From Paenibacillus glacialis (GTDB lineage: Bacteria > Bacillota > Bacilli > Paenibacillales > Paenibacillaceae): 64,000 bases of DNA. The translations under genes and the position numbers were made by a program. The DNA lies in contig NZ_LVJH01000058.1 of the NCBI RefSeq assembly GCF_001637205.1, positions 1-64,000 of the forward strand, written 5' to 3'. Position 1 is the first letter of the stretch. Every line of letters begins with the position of its first letter. Shown one piece after another: positions 26,137 through 34,113 of the stretch. Below the pieces are notes generated by a model. The model did no database searches. It was not told the DNA's origin and saw nothing but the letters and a program-made list of their open reading frames with translations.

Positions 26137-26370
26137 GAGCTGCCATATTTACGCTTCCTTCAAGCGATTATTTTCCTTATATAGGTAGGTTATAGCGCAG
26201 CATATAAAAAAGAAACCACAACACGAGTGGCTAGCTCGCATTGTGGCGTTGTTGTACGATTTTACTCTTACATAGTGATCGGATTTACATTTTTTATAAA
26301 TTGCATACAACTTTAACTATACGCTAGGTTCATTCTGCACTAGATAACTACCAAGATTTTTTCTTCATGA
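26137..26370. other. Intergenic with hairpin B copy 4
   Basis: Hairpin B occupies 26216-26246 (CCACAA...TTGTGG around an imperfect CGAG/CTCG stem) and would terminate the main VgrG-toxin operon on the minus strand. A GGTTCATTCTGCACTAG segment at 26328-26344 resembles the end of repeat unit A. Confidence 0.55.
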
Positions 26371-26823
26371 CTAGGTATCAAATGAGTTCCAGCGATCTTT
26401 ATCTACAAGAGCTTGAATGTTACAAAAATCGTAAACTTCTATCATACGCTTTGTTATGAGAAAGCCATCACCATCGTCAATCTCTTCCTGAGTATACTCC
26501 TCTTCTTTTAATGACCAAGTAATTATAGTCTCCACATGAATTTCCATATCAGTTATTAGGATACTTCGAATCTCATTCCAAATAGTTTCTTCTTCCCTAT
26601 TTTTTTTAAGTGCTTCTTCATATGAAGCCACAATAATAACCATAAGAGCGTACTTTTCATCTACACTCCAATTATTAGATCTATAACCATGAATAAATTC
26701 TTGAAGTTTAGAAGGATCTGCAACTATAATTTCCCAATCAATGTAATGTGCATCTGATAAATCAAATTTTTCGATAAGATTAATTCTTGCCCCTGGTGTA
26801 ACTCCTATCGGATATTTGTTCAT
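26371..26823 (-). CDS. Immunity protein of the VgrG-linked RNase-like toxin
   Basis: A 150-residue acidic soluble protein starting MNKYPIGVTPGARINLIEKF. The start at 26823 is fixed by AGAAAGGTGATAAAATG; the ribosome binding site lies inside the last codons of the toxin gene, whose stop ends 4 bases upstream. This tight coupling ensures immunity is made with toxin. The family is not recognised: an alpha/beta protein with a long helical centre (YALMVIIVASYEEALKKNR). Confidence 0.65.
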   Translation of the reverse strand: MNKYPIGVTPGARINLIEKFDLSDAHYIDWEIIVADPSKLQEFIHGYRSNNWSVDEKYALMVIIVASYEEALKKNREEETIWNEIRSILITDMEIHVETIITWSLKEEEYTQEEIDDGDGFLITKRMIEVYDFCNIQALVDKDRWNSFDT

Positions 26824-26827
26824 TTTA

Positions 26828-29638
26828 TCACCTTTCTGGCTTTGTAGGATGGCTACTATTGTATGGATATGCACTTGTTATACTGTTGTCCTCTCTAACA
26901 ACAATAATTGCTCTATCTGCTGGAACCTTTTCTCCTGTTTTCAGGAATGATGTCCCTCCAACATTACTCGGCAATTCTATGTCATAAACTCCCGGTCCTT
27001 GTTTCGCAACTTCTGATATTAGTTTTGCAGCATCTTTTTGATTATCCCACCTTCCAATCTGAACTTTATCATTAATTGCCCTAGCTTTTAATTTAGCATC
27101 AGGAATATGTGAGCCATGCTTAGAGTATGCATGACCGTATGTGGGCAGACTCTTTGGTACATCCCATTTCCAATTTGAATATAAATCAGGGAATTTAACA
27201 TTACCCGTCCCCTCATCTCCACGCTTCTTCCCACCCGGCCCATCCCCGTCCATCGAGAAAAATCTGGACTTCTCATTCTTGACTATATCAAGTGAGTTAA
27301 TACCGGCTGTAGTTTCACGGATTAAGACATGGTATGGGGCATCCCTTATCATAGATTTCTTCATCTTGTTGGCTGTGTCTCCAAGACTCTCCATCACTCT
27401 CTCAAAAAGAGTTCCTCTGGTTTTGAAGCGTCCATCGTACACGACCTTACCTTTGCCAAAAAGCTTTCCATTAGGGCCAAGCGTATCCCAAATCGCTTTT
27501 TTCGGGTCTGTTATTACATCCTTAAGTCCCTTCTTCAGTCTTCCAACTTTACTTGCCAGAGAGGCTCCCTCTGAGGCAACTGTTAGTGCGACCTCCGCAA
27601 CGACTAATGTCGTTTGGCCTTGAGCGTATCCCAAATCGTAATTTTCTTCTTTCGTGCTCGTATAGTAGCTTAATGATCTTCCCTTAAAACTGGCCACTGC
27701 AGGATCTACGATACTTTCCTTCGCTGATGTTAACATCCCCTTAGTGTCTTCCAAAATTTCTTCCTTTGATTTCTTGAAGTTGACAAGATCCCACGTGTAA
27801 CCAATTCCTGAAAGCATAGCCTTTAGTGTGTCATTCCGTTCCTCCAGCGGTGCCACTTTTTTCCCACTTACAAACTCGTAAGTATCTTGTACTCCTTGTC
27901 CCGCCTCATCCCAGCTTTGCATCCGAAGAGGCGAAAGAATTTGTTCAGCAGTCGTGTACCCCATATCTGCGACATCTACCACGAAGCCCCAAAGTCCTTT
28001 AAGCGCCTCTATACCTGCATCAGTACTCCCTTGAGATCTGGATTTATAATTTTCCACAAACTTCTGTAAACGAACCTCCTCGATCCCCCGCTTCTGTACA
28101 TCCTTCTCAAACTCACTGAGGATAGGCTCGTATTCTTCTCTCTCCCCGGTGGAAGCAAATGCGATTAGCTCGCTCTTGGAGCTGATGTCTTCCCCTAGAG
28201 CTAGCGTTCCTGTTACCCCAGATACCGGCGCAGATCCCTCTTCTGCTTCCAGCGTATCAGCAATTCTTTCCAACGACAAGCTTTCACTTGCTTTCACTTC
28301 CACTTGATCTCCACTTATTTGAAGACTACCCGTGGCTAGAATTCTCACCTGTTGGCTCCCTGCAAGATTCACCCCGGTATAGCTATTCATCCCAATGTAC
28401 AATTGACCGTCCATTCCTGTGATATTCAGTTCCTTGTCTCCTAGCGTGAACTCCTTGCCCTGCGGATTTCCGAAGGTCTTCACTCCAGGATCAGCCATCT
28501 TCTGCTGATGCTTCTCTGCATAGGTCACTCCCGGCTCCTGCCTCACCGATTGAATGACCAAAGCTTCATCCTCTTCCCTGCTAGGAAAGTACAATTTCAC
28601 TTTACTGCCTTTCTCTGGCATCATATACCACACTTGATTCCCCTCTGCTGCGTAGGGAAACCACTGGGCCGCATCAGGGTTCTGATCAGCATCCATATCC
28701 AGATGGACTTTTACTTGTTGACGGCTTACCCCGATAATTGTACCGTTGATGGCAGCTCCAATGATGGAGGTATTATGTATTCTACTGTTATTATAGCCTG
28801 CCCGTGGACCACATTCATACGTCCATATTAGCTGCCCCTGCCTCATTTCAGCCCGTCTTTTTGCAATGATGTAGGTATCCCCGTCTTTAATCACTTCATC
28901 CCCGATATCTAGGGCGCTCATCCACTCAAAGGTATAAGTTGTCGTATTATTCTGAGTATTCTGTATATGATTACTTGACGTGGTATACAAATAAGCCTGG
29001 ATTCGGCGCGTCACTTCAAAGGGGTGACTGTCTTTCAGAATGATCTGATTCCTCCCTTCGGGAATACCAATCCAAAAGCGAGGTTTATGCGCTGTGATAT
29101 CCGCAATTAATGACACTCCTGCATGGGAGGCGAGCCTTTTCAGAAAGGACCAGTCCGTCTCCTCATACTGCATGATTAACTTACCTGTATGTCGGTCGTT
29201 AAACGTATGATCGATGTAGTCACTATTCGTATAACTCGCAACGACTTCGTCGAAAATCTCTGTATACTGCTGCTCGACATGTTGAAAGCTTCTTTTTTTC
29301 TTCAATGTATCCATGTTATAGGTATGTGAGATTGCTTCTACAACGATCTGATATTGCTCATGCATGACCTGAATCGATATGTGATGAATCTGTCCCAGAA
29401 ACAGAGGCTTCGGGGCTCCCCCACCTGATGAATCGTACACTTCAATACAATCATGAAGTCCAGACTTCATCAGAATCTCTTCTTCCATTTCCTCGGCTAC
29501 TCTACCCATAAGCCGTAATCGGACATGTTCCCCCACCTGATGCGTGATTTTCAGTTGCTCAATACGTATCGCACCGTAGGGCCAGACCACCTGTAGCGTC
29601 TCATTCGTAGTATAATTCTCCGCCGCCTGATAGACCAC
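26828..29638 (-). CDS. VgrG-like spike with pre-toxin region and C-terminal RNase-like toxin
   Basis: About 936 residues. Residues 1-260 form the phage gpD/VgrG barrel region (AIRIEQLKITHQVGEHVRLR, then YEETDWSFLKRLASHAGVSL). Residues 300-370 are the gp5-like OB fold (VKVHLDMDADQNPDAAQWFP), and a beta spike follows. A helical linker (550-700) leads to the pre-toxin domain and the seam SMDGDGPGGKK. The last 125 residues hold the toxin: HAYSKHG, AINDKVQIGRW and ITSAYPYN, a His/Arg/Tyr pattern like BECR or RNase A-like tRNA/mRNA cleaving toxins. The GTG at 29638 follows AAAGGGGGGG; ATG at 29662 or 29656 is possible. Confidence 0.8.
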   Translation of the reverse strand: MVYQAAENYTTNETLQVVWPYGAIRIEQLKITHQVGEHVRLRLMGRVAEEMEEEILMKSGLHDCIEVYDSSGGGAPKPLFLGQIHHISIQVMHEQYQIVVEAISHTYNMDTLKKKRSFQHVEQQYTEIFDEVVASYTNSDYIDHTFNDRHTGKLIMQYEETDWSFLKRLASHAGVSLIADITAHKPRFWIGIPEGRNQIILKDSHPFEVTRRIQAYLYTTSSNHIQNTQNNTTTYTFEWMSALDIGDEVIKDGDTYIIAKRRAEMRQGQLIWTYECGPRAGYNNSRIHNTSIIGAAINGTIIGVSRQQVKVHLDMDADQNPDAAQWFPYAAEGNQVWYMMPEKGSKVKLYFPSREEDEALVIQSVRQEPGVTYAEKHQQKMADPGVKTFGNPQGKEFTLGDKELNITGMDGQLYIGMNSYTGVNLAGSQQVRILATGSLQISGDQVEVKASESLSLERIADTLEAEEGSAPVSGVTGTLALGEDISSKSELIAFASTGEREEYEPILSEFEKDVQKRGIEEVRLQKFVENYKSRSQGSTDAGIEALKGLWGFVVDVADMGYTTAEQILSPLRMQSWDEAGQGVQDTYEFVSGKKVAPLEERNDTLKAMLSGIGYTWDLVNFKKSKEEILEDTKGMLTSAKESIVDPAVASFKGRSLSYYTSTKEENYDLGYAQGQTTLVVAEVALTVASEGASLASKVGRLKKGLKDVITDPKKAIWDTLGPNGKLFGKGKVVYDGRFKTRGTLFERVMESLGDTANKMKKSMIRDAPYHVLIRETTAGINSLDIVKNEKSRFFSMDGDGPGGKKRGDEGTGNVKFPDLYSNWKWDVPKSLPTYGHAYSKHGSHIPDAKLKARAINDKVQIGRWDNQKDAAKLISEVAKQGPGVYDIELPSNVGGTSFLKTGEKVPADRAIIVVREDNSITSAYPYNSSHPTKPER
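27203..27664. repeat. 462-bp pre-toxin direct repeat, copy 2 (in the active VgrG gene)
   Basis: Inside the VgrG-toxin gene, matching 24368-24829. The lower edge (27203) is exactly the seam before the unique toxin domain. Confidence 0.95.
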
Positions 29639-29668
29639 TGCGTCCCCCCCTTTCATAACCATTCACCA

Positions 29669-30049
29669 TTATTCCTGACCGCCGTTCTTAGCAATGCTGA
29701 TTATCCCTCCTAACACACATGTCAGATTGGCACTATCCACCAAAGCAGGGTGCTCGTCAATCAGTAAGTCCTTTTTCCCTTTCGACCATATTCCGCACAG
29801 CTCTGGCTGACATACTGTACCTGTTTTTTTGCAGAAACCGAACAATCCAATGTTTTTCTCGACCACACAATCGGTTGTGTTCATCACGGACTTCTCTTTG
29901 ATATACACCCCATGGGATCGCGGTAAGTTCAAGCTGGTTGGATAAGTCCCTTCACTGCAAGTTAATTCTGCACCTCGTACAACATAGGTCTCTGCTTCTG
30001 CAAACAAACCTGCCGATATTAAGCTAATAATCGCACCTATTGATGACAT
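29669..30049 (-). CDS. PAAR-like DUF4280 protein
   Basis: A 126-residue Cys-rich protein of the DUF4280 family: YVVRGAELTCSEGTYPTSLN, LPRSHGVYIKEK, VMNTTDCV, GFCKKTGTVCQPELCGIW, and the final ANLTCVLGGIISI. DUF4280 proteins are regarded as PAAR-like and would cap the tip of a VgrG trimer, sharpening it and possibly binding metal through the Cys residues. It lies 30 bases upstream of the VgrG-toxin gene and is the natural tip partner. The ribosome binding site GGAGGGAGC is strong. Confidence 0.85.
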   Translation of the reverse strand: MSSIGAIISLISAGLFAEAETYVVRGAELTCSEGTYPTSLNLPRSHGVYIKEKSVMNTTDCVVEKNIGLFGFCKKTGTVCQPELCGIWSKGKKDLLIDEHPALVDSANLTCVLGGIISIAKNGGQE

Positions 30050-30085
30050 AAAGCTCCCTCCTTACCACGGGTTCAATTTAATTGT

Positions 30086-30700
30086 TCATGTAAACTGCAC
30101 AGATTGAATAATGGCCGCAGACAACGGTCTCCACAGAGTGGCATGTTCAGCTTTGAATTGGAAGGTACCCATCAACACTCTTTCTCTAAATAGGGTTAGA
30201 AAAATCAGTTGATAGATTTGGCCCTGCTCCGTCGGAACGAGACAATCATAGGTTTCTATGTTCATCTCTTTGAGGGCTTCATCCTCTAATTCAAACAGAC
30301 GGATTTCTGGTTTTTTTCCTTTACTTTCAATCATCATGCACGTTTTTAATATTTCAAGATCGGCAGCCGTCTCTGCTTGTTCCATCCAGTTAAGTCCACA
30401 CGCAAGTTCCTCTTGATCGCTCACAAATAAATATTGATCCCGATTTCGAGGTTTGCCCTCCCTTTCCAACATCCCTTTAGGCATAGAGGTCAGGTCTTTT
30501 GGAAGTCTGATCTGTAATTTATTATCAAATAACGATTTGTTCTCCAGTACAATCGTTTGATCCTTGAACCGGACTTCGCCACTCTCTACCATCTCCATCC
30601 AGGTCTGCTCGGTAATTCCATCCATTTCGTCATACAGTTCGCGGTCGCGCTGTTGCTGAGCTAGGAAACCCGCTATTTTTTCATCCCAATGTGTGCTCAT
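30086..30700 (-). CDS. DcrB/DUF1795-like protein
   Basis: A 204-residue protein starting MSTHWDEKIAGFLAQQQRDR (GGAGGGGG seven bases upstream; the longer frame to 30727 lacks this). The later half, with YDCLVPTEQGQIYQLIFLTL, MGTFQFKAEHATLWRPLSAA and IIQSVQF, resembles the DcrB/DUF1795 fold. In type VI secretion, DUF1795 (Eag) proteins chaperone effectors onto VgrG/PAAR. The place between spike and PAAR genes fits a chaperone or adaptor role, but the similarity is weak by eye. Confidence 0.5.
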   Translation of the reverse strand: MSTHWDEKIAGFLAQQQRDRELYDEMDGITEQTWMEMVESGEVRFKDQTIVLENKSLFDNKLQIRLPKDLTSMPKGMLEREGKPRNRDQYLFVSDQEELACGLNWMEQAETAADLEILKTCMMIESKGKKPEIRLFELEDEALKEMNIETYDCLVPTEQGQIYQLIFLTLFRERVLMGTFQFKAEHATLWRPLSAAIIQSVQFT

Positions 30701-31208
30701 ACTTACCCCCTCCGGATTGAATGACATTCTCCAGAATAAAGCCGGTCATACCTCTACGCAGTAAGCTTTCAGCCGCGTCAAGGCTAATGATGTGATACGG
30801 CTCCATGATTCCCTGTATTGTAAAAAAATGATGCCGTTTAATTTTCCCATGATCCAGCACGAGCTTTTTCAATCTCCCGTCTGGATAGAATTCAGTCTCC
30901 ATAGATAAACAGTCCACGGAAGGGACGTTAAATGACCAATATGTATATTGGGAATGCTGCTGATCTACAAGGTCCATGTGTTTACACTCCATTTTCGGAT
31001 TATACATAACCAAGGTGTTTTTCATATCATCTGACATCATGAGCCTCGGTTTGATGAACCAATCTAGGTATTGCTCGGGAGAAGTATGGTTTACTTGAAC
31101 TACAGAAAGGGGTGGAAGTATATTGAAAGAATCTGTCATTTCTTTACCCTTAGGTGCTATCTTATTCGTAATCCGATGGTCCTCTGTCAGCAAGTAGTAT
31201 GGTCTCAT
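30681..31208 (-). CDS. Imm11/DUF1629-like protein in the spike operon
   Basis: A 175-residue protein starting MRPYYLLTEDHRITNKIAP. The end, HHFFTIQGIMEPYHIISLDA then AESLLRRGMTGFILENV, resembles the Imm11/DUF1629 family. It overlaps the upstream gene by 4 bases and the next gene by 20 bases, so translation is coupled. Its place inside the structural operon, far from toxin tips, suggests an adaptor or chaperone rather than a dedicated immunity protein. Confidence 0.45.
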   Translation of the reverse strand: MRPYYLLTEDHRITNKIAPKGKEMTDSFNILPPLSVVQVNHTSPEQYLDWFIKPRLMMSDDMKNTLVMYNPKMECKHMDLVDQQHSQYTYWSFNVPSVDCLSMETEFYPDGRLKKLVLDHGKIKRHHFFTIQGIMEPYHIISLDAAESLLRRGMTGFILENVIQSGGGKYEHTLG

Positions 31209-32317
31209 ATTGTCCCCTCCTTCTTGTGAGGTGGCATCATAATGGATCGTAGCTGTTCATCGGTAAATCGATATTTGGCTATATCTTCTTCTATAAAAAC
31301 AGCCCCTTGAAGATTAGCTCCTTCAAAATTAGCGCCGTATAGTGATGCGCCTCTAAAATCCGTATCTTCTAGATTGGCATGTGCAAAGCTGATCCCTTGC
31401 AGTCCTGGTGAACGATACAAGGGATCATTGAAATCTTCCCCGCTTGCATGGCAGAACGAGGCCCCGCGCAAGTCACAGTGGCTGAAATCCGCATCGGATA
31501 TTAGAGAATAGCTGAAATCGGTACTACACAAAGTGGAACCTCCCCAGCGCGTCCCAATCAGGATACTCCCCCGTATTTGGCATTCTATTAGATGGCTTCG
31601 CCTGAGATCGGCGTATCTCATCTCCGTATTGTCCAGGTTGTGCCCTTGCAGAGTTAAGCCTGCTAGCGCTCCATAAGCCAATTGGCATTCTTCTCTCTGA
31701 AGTCTCTTGACACTCTCCAGGGTTCCGACCTTTAGATCGCTAATATAAATATCTTCACTAATATCCTTGAATTCTCCGATTCGCACACGAAAGGTGTCTG
31801 ATTTCGCTATTTGCTGCGCTTCTGGTAGCTCCATCGCTTGACACACGGCCATCCGGGCAATAGCGACTATAAACTGATGATAATATGGGATATACGTTAG
31901 CATTAGTCGCTCGCTATCCCCAGGATTAAACAACCCGAAATACATTTTTAGTTTCTGGGCAAGCCGTTCCTGAAGAGGAACGAACGATTTGAATGCCCAC
32001 GAAGCATCATATATGTTTAGACATTCATCCTCATCACCATACCAATCTTCCGAGTATGCCTCGATCAGATAAGTGTATTTCCCCTGTAATATGGAGGTAC
32101 GAAGTAATGAATAGTGAATATAGCCAATTGGCGCCTTCTCTCCTGTATCCTGCATATGTTGGATTTGTAGGCACATTTCCCGAAAGGAGTGGATAAAACC
32201 TTCGATTAGCTGATGTTTTTGGGTTTGGAACTCGGCCTCCAAGACCGAAATTGCTTCTGCTATGGCAGGTTCCAACATGCTGGATGTGACTTCCTGCAGA
32301 ATCTCTTCTCTATTCAT
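31205..32317 (-). CDS. Pentapeptide-repeat protein of the spike operon
   Basis: About 370 residues. The N-terminal two thirds are helical and unfamiliar. From about residue 215 on there is a series of A(D/N)LxX pentapeptides (TEMRYADLRRSHL, STDFSYSLISDADFSHCDLR, GASLYGANFEGANLQGAVF) forming a right-handed square helix. Such proteins often act as adaptors. It begins 13 bases after the VgrG-like gene and overlaps the next gene by ATGA. The ATG at 32317, with AGGTGG upstream, is preferred; GTG 32326 is the alternative. Confidence 0.8.
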   Translation of the reverse strand: MNREEILQEVTSSMLEPAIAEAISVLEAEFQTQKHQLIEGFIHSFREMCLQIQHMQDTGEKAPIGYIHYSLLRTSILQGKYTYLIEAYSEDWYGDEDECLNIYDASWAFKSFVPLQERLAQKLKMYFGLFNPGDSERLMLTYIPYYHQFIVAIARMAVCQAMELPEAQQIAKSDTFRVRIGEFKDISEDIYISDLKVGTLESVKRLQREECQLAYGALAGLTLQGHNLDNTEMRYADLRRSHLIECQIRGSILIGTRWGGSTLCSTDFSYSLISDADFSHCDLRGASFCHASGEDFNDPLYRSPGLQGISFAHANLEDTDFRGASLYGANFEGANLQGAVFIEEDIAKYRFTDEQLRSIMMPPHKKEGTI

Positions 32318-32330
32318 CTTCCCCACCTAC

Positions 32331-33815
32331 TCAATTCATTTTAATTTCCGTTCCTTCTATGACAATGTTCTCTTCTTGTAGCAAGATCTTGTTGTCTTTA
32401 CCCGATAGAGATAATGTATTGGCTGAGATACGTATGTTACTGGAAGATAGTACGATATTATTGTTGGCAGTAATCGAAATATCTTTATTGCTAACGATGT
32501 CGATTCCCTTCTCATCATCTAGCGTGATAAACATATCTCCTGACTTAATAATGATAGAAGTTGGACCCAAGGAAATGATTTTTCCGTATTTCGTGGAGAA
32601 GGTTTTTGTATCGGGATCTTCTTTAGGGTCCTTATCCACATTCTGTACAACCAGACTTGGTGAAGAGCTTGCAGTAGACTGTGTTGAAGGAGCCGTCGGC
32701 TTAGGTGGGATCACCCGCGAAACAGAGCTGATTGCGATGCCCTCCTCCTCTTTTTTGCTTGGAAAATAAATACGTATGCTGTCACCCATCTCTGGCATAC
32801 AATACCACCCCGTATTATCCTCAGATGCATATATGGTCGAATACGGAAACCAATAATCTGAATTAGCATCTAGTTGATCATCCATGTCCAACTTAGCTCT
32901 TACCGTATCTCTGCGTATCTGGATTACCTTCCCCTGAATCGATGCACCGATGATCGCTTCGTTATACATTTTCTTCTGTCGCAGACCTTTTCTAGGACAC
33001 AGCTTATATTCATGTTCGATGATGCCGTTTCTTGTTTCTGAAATGACTGATGCTACAACCAAATGGCGGGACTTAAACATCACCTCATGACCGGGCTCAA
33101 GCAGTTGTGCTGATATCACTTCATATATCGTATAATCTGTATCACTGACACCTGGGACGCTGTTATCTACAGCTTGCTTATATGCTGCCATATCCTTATG
33201 CACCGTATAACGGATTGTAGTCAGTTCTCCCTTGTCTTGGTCTGTAGGGACACCAAAATAAATCTTTGGTGCATTAAATCCACTCACGGGAACCAATACT
33301 GTGTAAAATTTTGAAGCCATTCGTTTCAGAAACTGCCAATCGGTTTCTTCGTACTGCATAATCAACGTATTAGTCTTCTTTTTGGCTGTTGTGACATCAA
33401 TGATATCCGAATCTGTATATGGCGAAATCACTTCATCAATTAGTGAGCTGTATAGAATATTGGGATTCTGAAAAGAACGCTTTTTCCGTTTAATATCCAG
33501 AAGATAAGAATGAGAAATAGCCTCTATATTTAAATAGTAGACGCCTCTTGATGCATTGACCCTTATTTTAGTAACTAACCCAGTAAACAAACCATGCTCT
33601 CGCTCTCCATCATGATCTTGAATCAGAACCTTGATAAAGGTTTCTGCATTCGTTTTGGTTACATATCCGTCCCTTTTTTCTTCAGATATAATAGCAGAGA
33701 ACGTTAATTTCGAATGTTCGTTGATCCCCTTGGTTATTCTTATATTTTGCAAATGTAGAATTTCAAATGGTTCGATGCGTATACTGCCTATGGCGTTATT
33801 CATGATTGTCGTCAT
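32331..33815 (-). CDS. VgrG-like spike protein without toxin tip
   Basis: 494 residues starting MTTIMNNAIGSIRIEPFEIL (GGGAGG upstream; the start at 33854 is an extension). The gpD-like domains read YYLNIEAISHSYLLDIKRKK and YEETDWQFLKRMASKFYTVL, followed by the OB fold (RAKLDMDDQLDANSDYWFPY) and a Ser/Pro linker. The C-terminal beta-helix spike has regular repeats (KDISITANNNIVLSSSNIRI). It ends at the spike with no effector domain. First gene of the operon; paralogous to the N-terminal 370 residues of the gene at 26828. Confidence 0.85.
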   Translation of the reverse strand: MTTIMNNAIGSIRIEPFEILHLQNIRITKGINEHSKLTFSAIISEEKRDGYVTKTNAETFIKVLIQDHDGEREHGLFTGLVTKIRVNASRGVYYLNIEAISHSYLLDIKRKKRSFQNPNILYSSLIDEVISPYTDSDIIDVTTAKKKTNTLIMQYEETDWQFLKRMASKFYTVLVPVSGFNAPKIYFGVPTDQDKGELTTIRYTVHKDMAAYKQAVDNSVPGVSDTDYTIYEVISAQLLEPGHEVMFKSRHLVVASVISETRNGIIEHEYKLCPRKGLRQKKMYNEAIIGASIQGKVIQIRRDTVRAKLDMDDQLDANSDYWFPYSTIYASEDNTGWYCMPEMGDSIRIYFPSKKEEEGIAISSVSRVIPPKPTAPSTQSTASSSPSLVVQNVDKDPKEDPDTKTFSTKYGKIISLGPTSIIIKSGDMFITLDDEKGIDIVSNKDISITANNNIVLSSSNIRISANTLSLSGKDNKILLQEENIVIEGTEIKMN

Positions 33816-34020
33816 ATTAACCTCCCAATATATATTTAGTGCTTTGTGCCTCATCCAGCATCACCTGCTAACTTCCTGCCGGAGCCGTTATCTTTCAGGC
33901 TATCTCTACCGCCCGTGCTGTCCAGTAAACACCACATCTAACATATATCGGAATATAACCTCCTATTTTTTACCTTTCAAGATAAAATATATATTCATGC
34001 ATGTCACGAGACACAGTGAC
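33816..34020 (-). promoter_or_regulatory. Long 5' leader of the spike operon
   Basis: About 200 bp upstream of the spike operon with an AGGAGG at about 33948-33953 far from any gene start. A possible 28-codon frame starts MWCLLDSTGGRDSLKDNG. Foldable segments include TAGCC/GGCT and CCGGCA/TGCTGG. It does not match a riboswitch I can name. It may be a leader peptide or structured regulator. Confidence 0.3.
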
Positions 34021-34025
34021 AACGC

Positions 34026-34076
34026 CAAATAAACAAGCTGACTCCCGTTACGTATAGGAGTCAGCTTGTTTATTTG
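34026..34076. terminator. Terminator between tyrS and the spike operon
   Basis: A 20-bp perfect stem (arm CAAATAAACAAGCTGACTCC at 34026-34045 with 34057-34076) and an 11-base loop. On the plus strand it is followed by a T run at 34080-34085. It ends tyrS transcripts and insulates the operon promoter region. Confidence 0.9.
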
Positions 34077-34113
34077 ATCTTTTTTATAACGTCGACTAAA
34101 CGGTCTGGATTTC

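Larger units (their letters stand above)
24893..26253. repeat. 1.25-kb direct repeat, copy 2 (immunity block)
   Basis: Second copy of 13053-14303, longer because it keeps about 95 bp deleted from copy 1. It carries the immunity-like gene at 24984 and the small gene at 25867 and ends in hairpin B. Confidence 0.9.

Noticed and set aside
33816..34020. Cyclic-di-GMP or other known riboswitch upstream of the spike operon
   Set aside because: None of the conserved GEMM-I or GEMM-II core sequences could be found; kept only as an unexplained leader.
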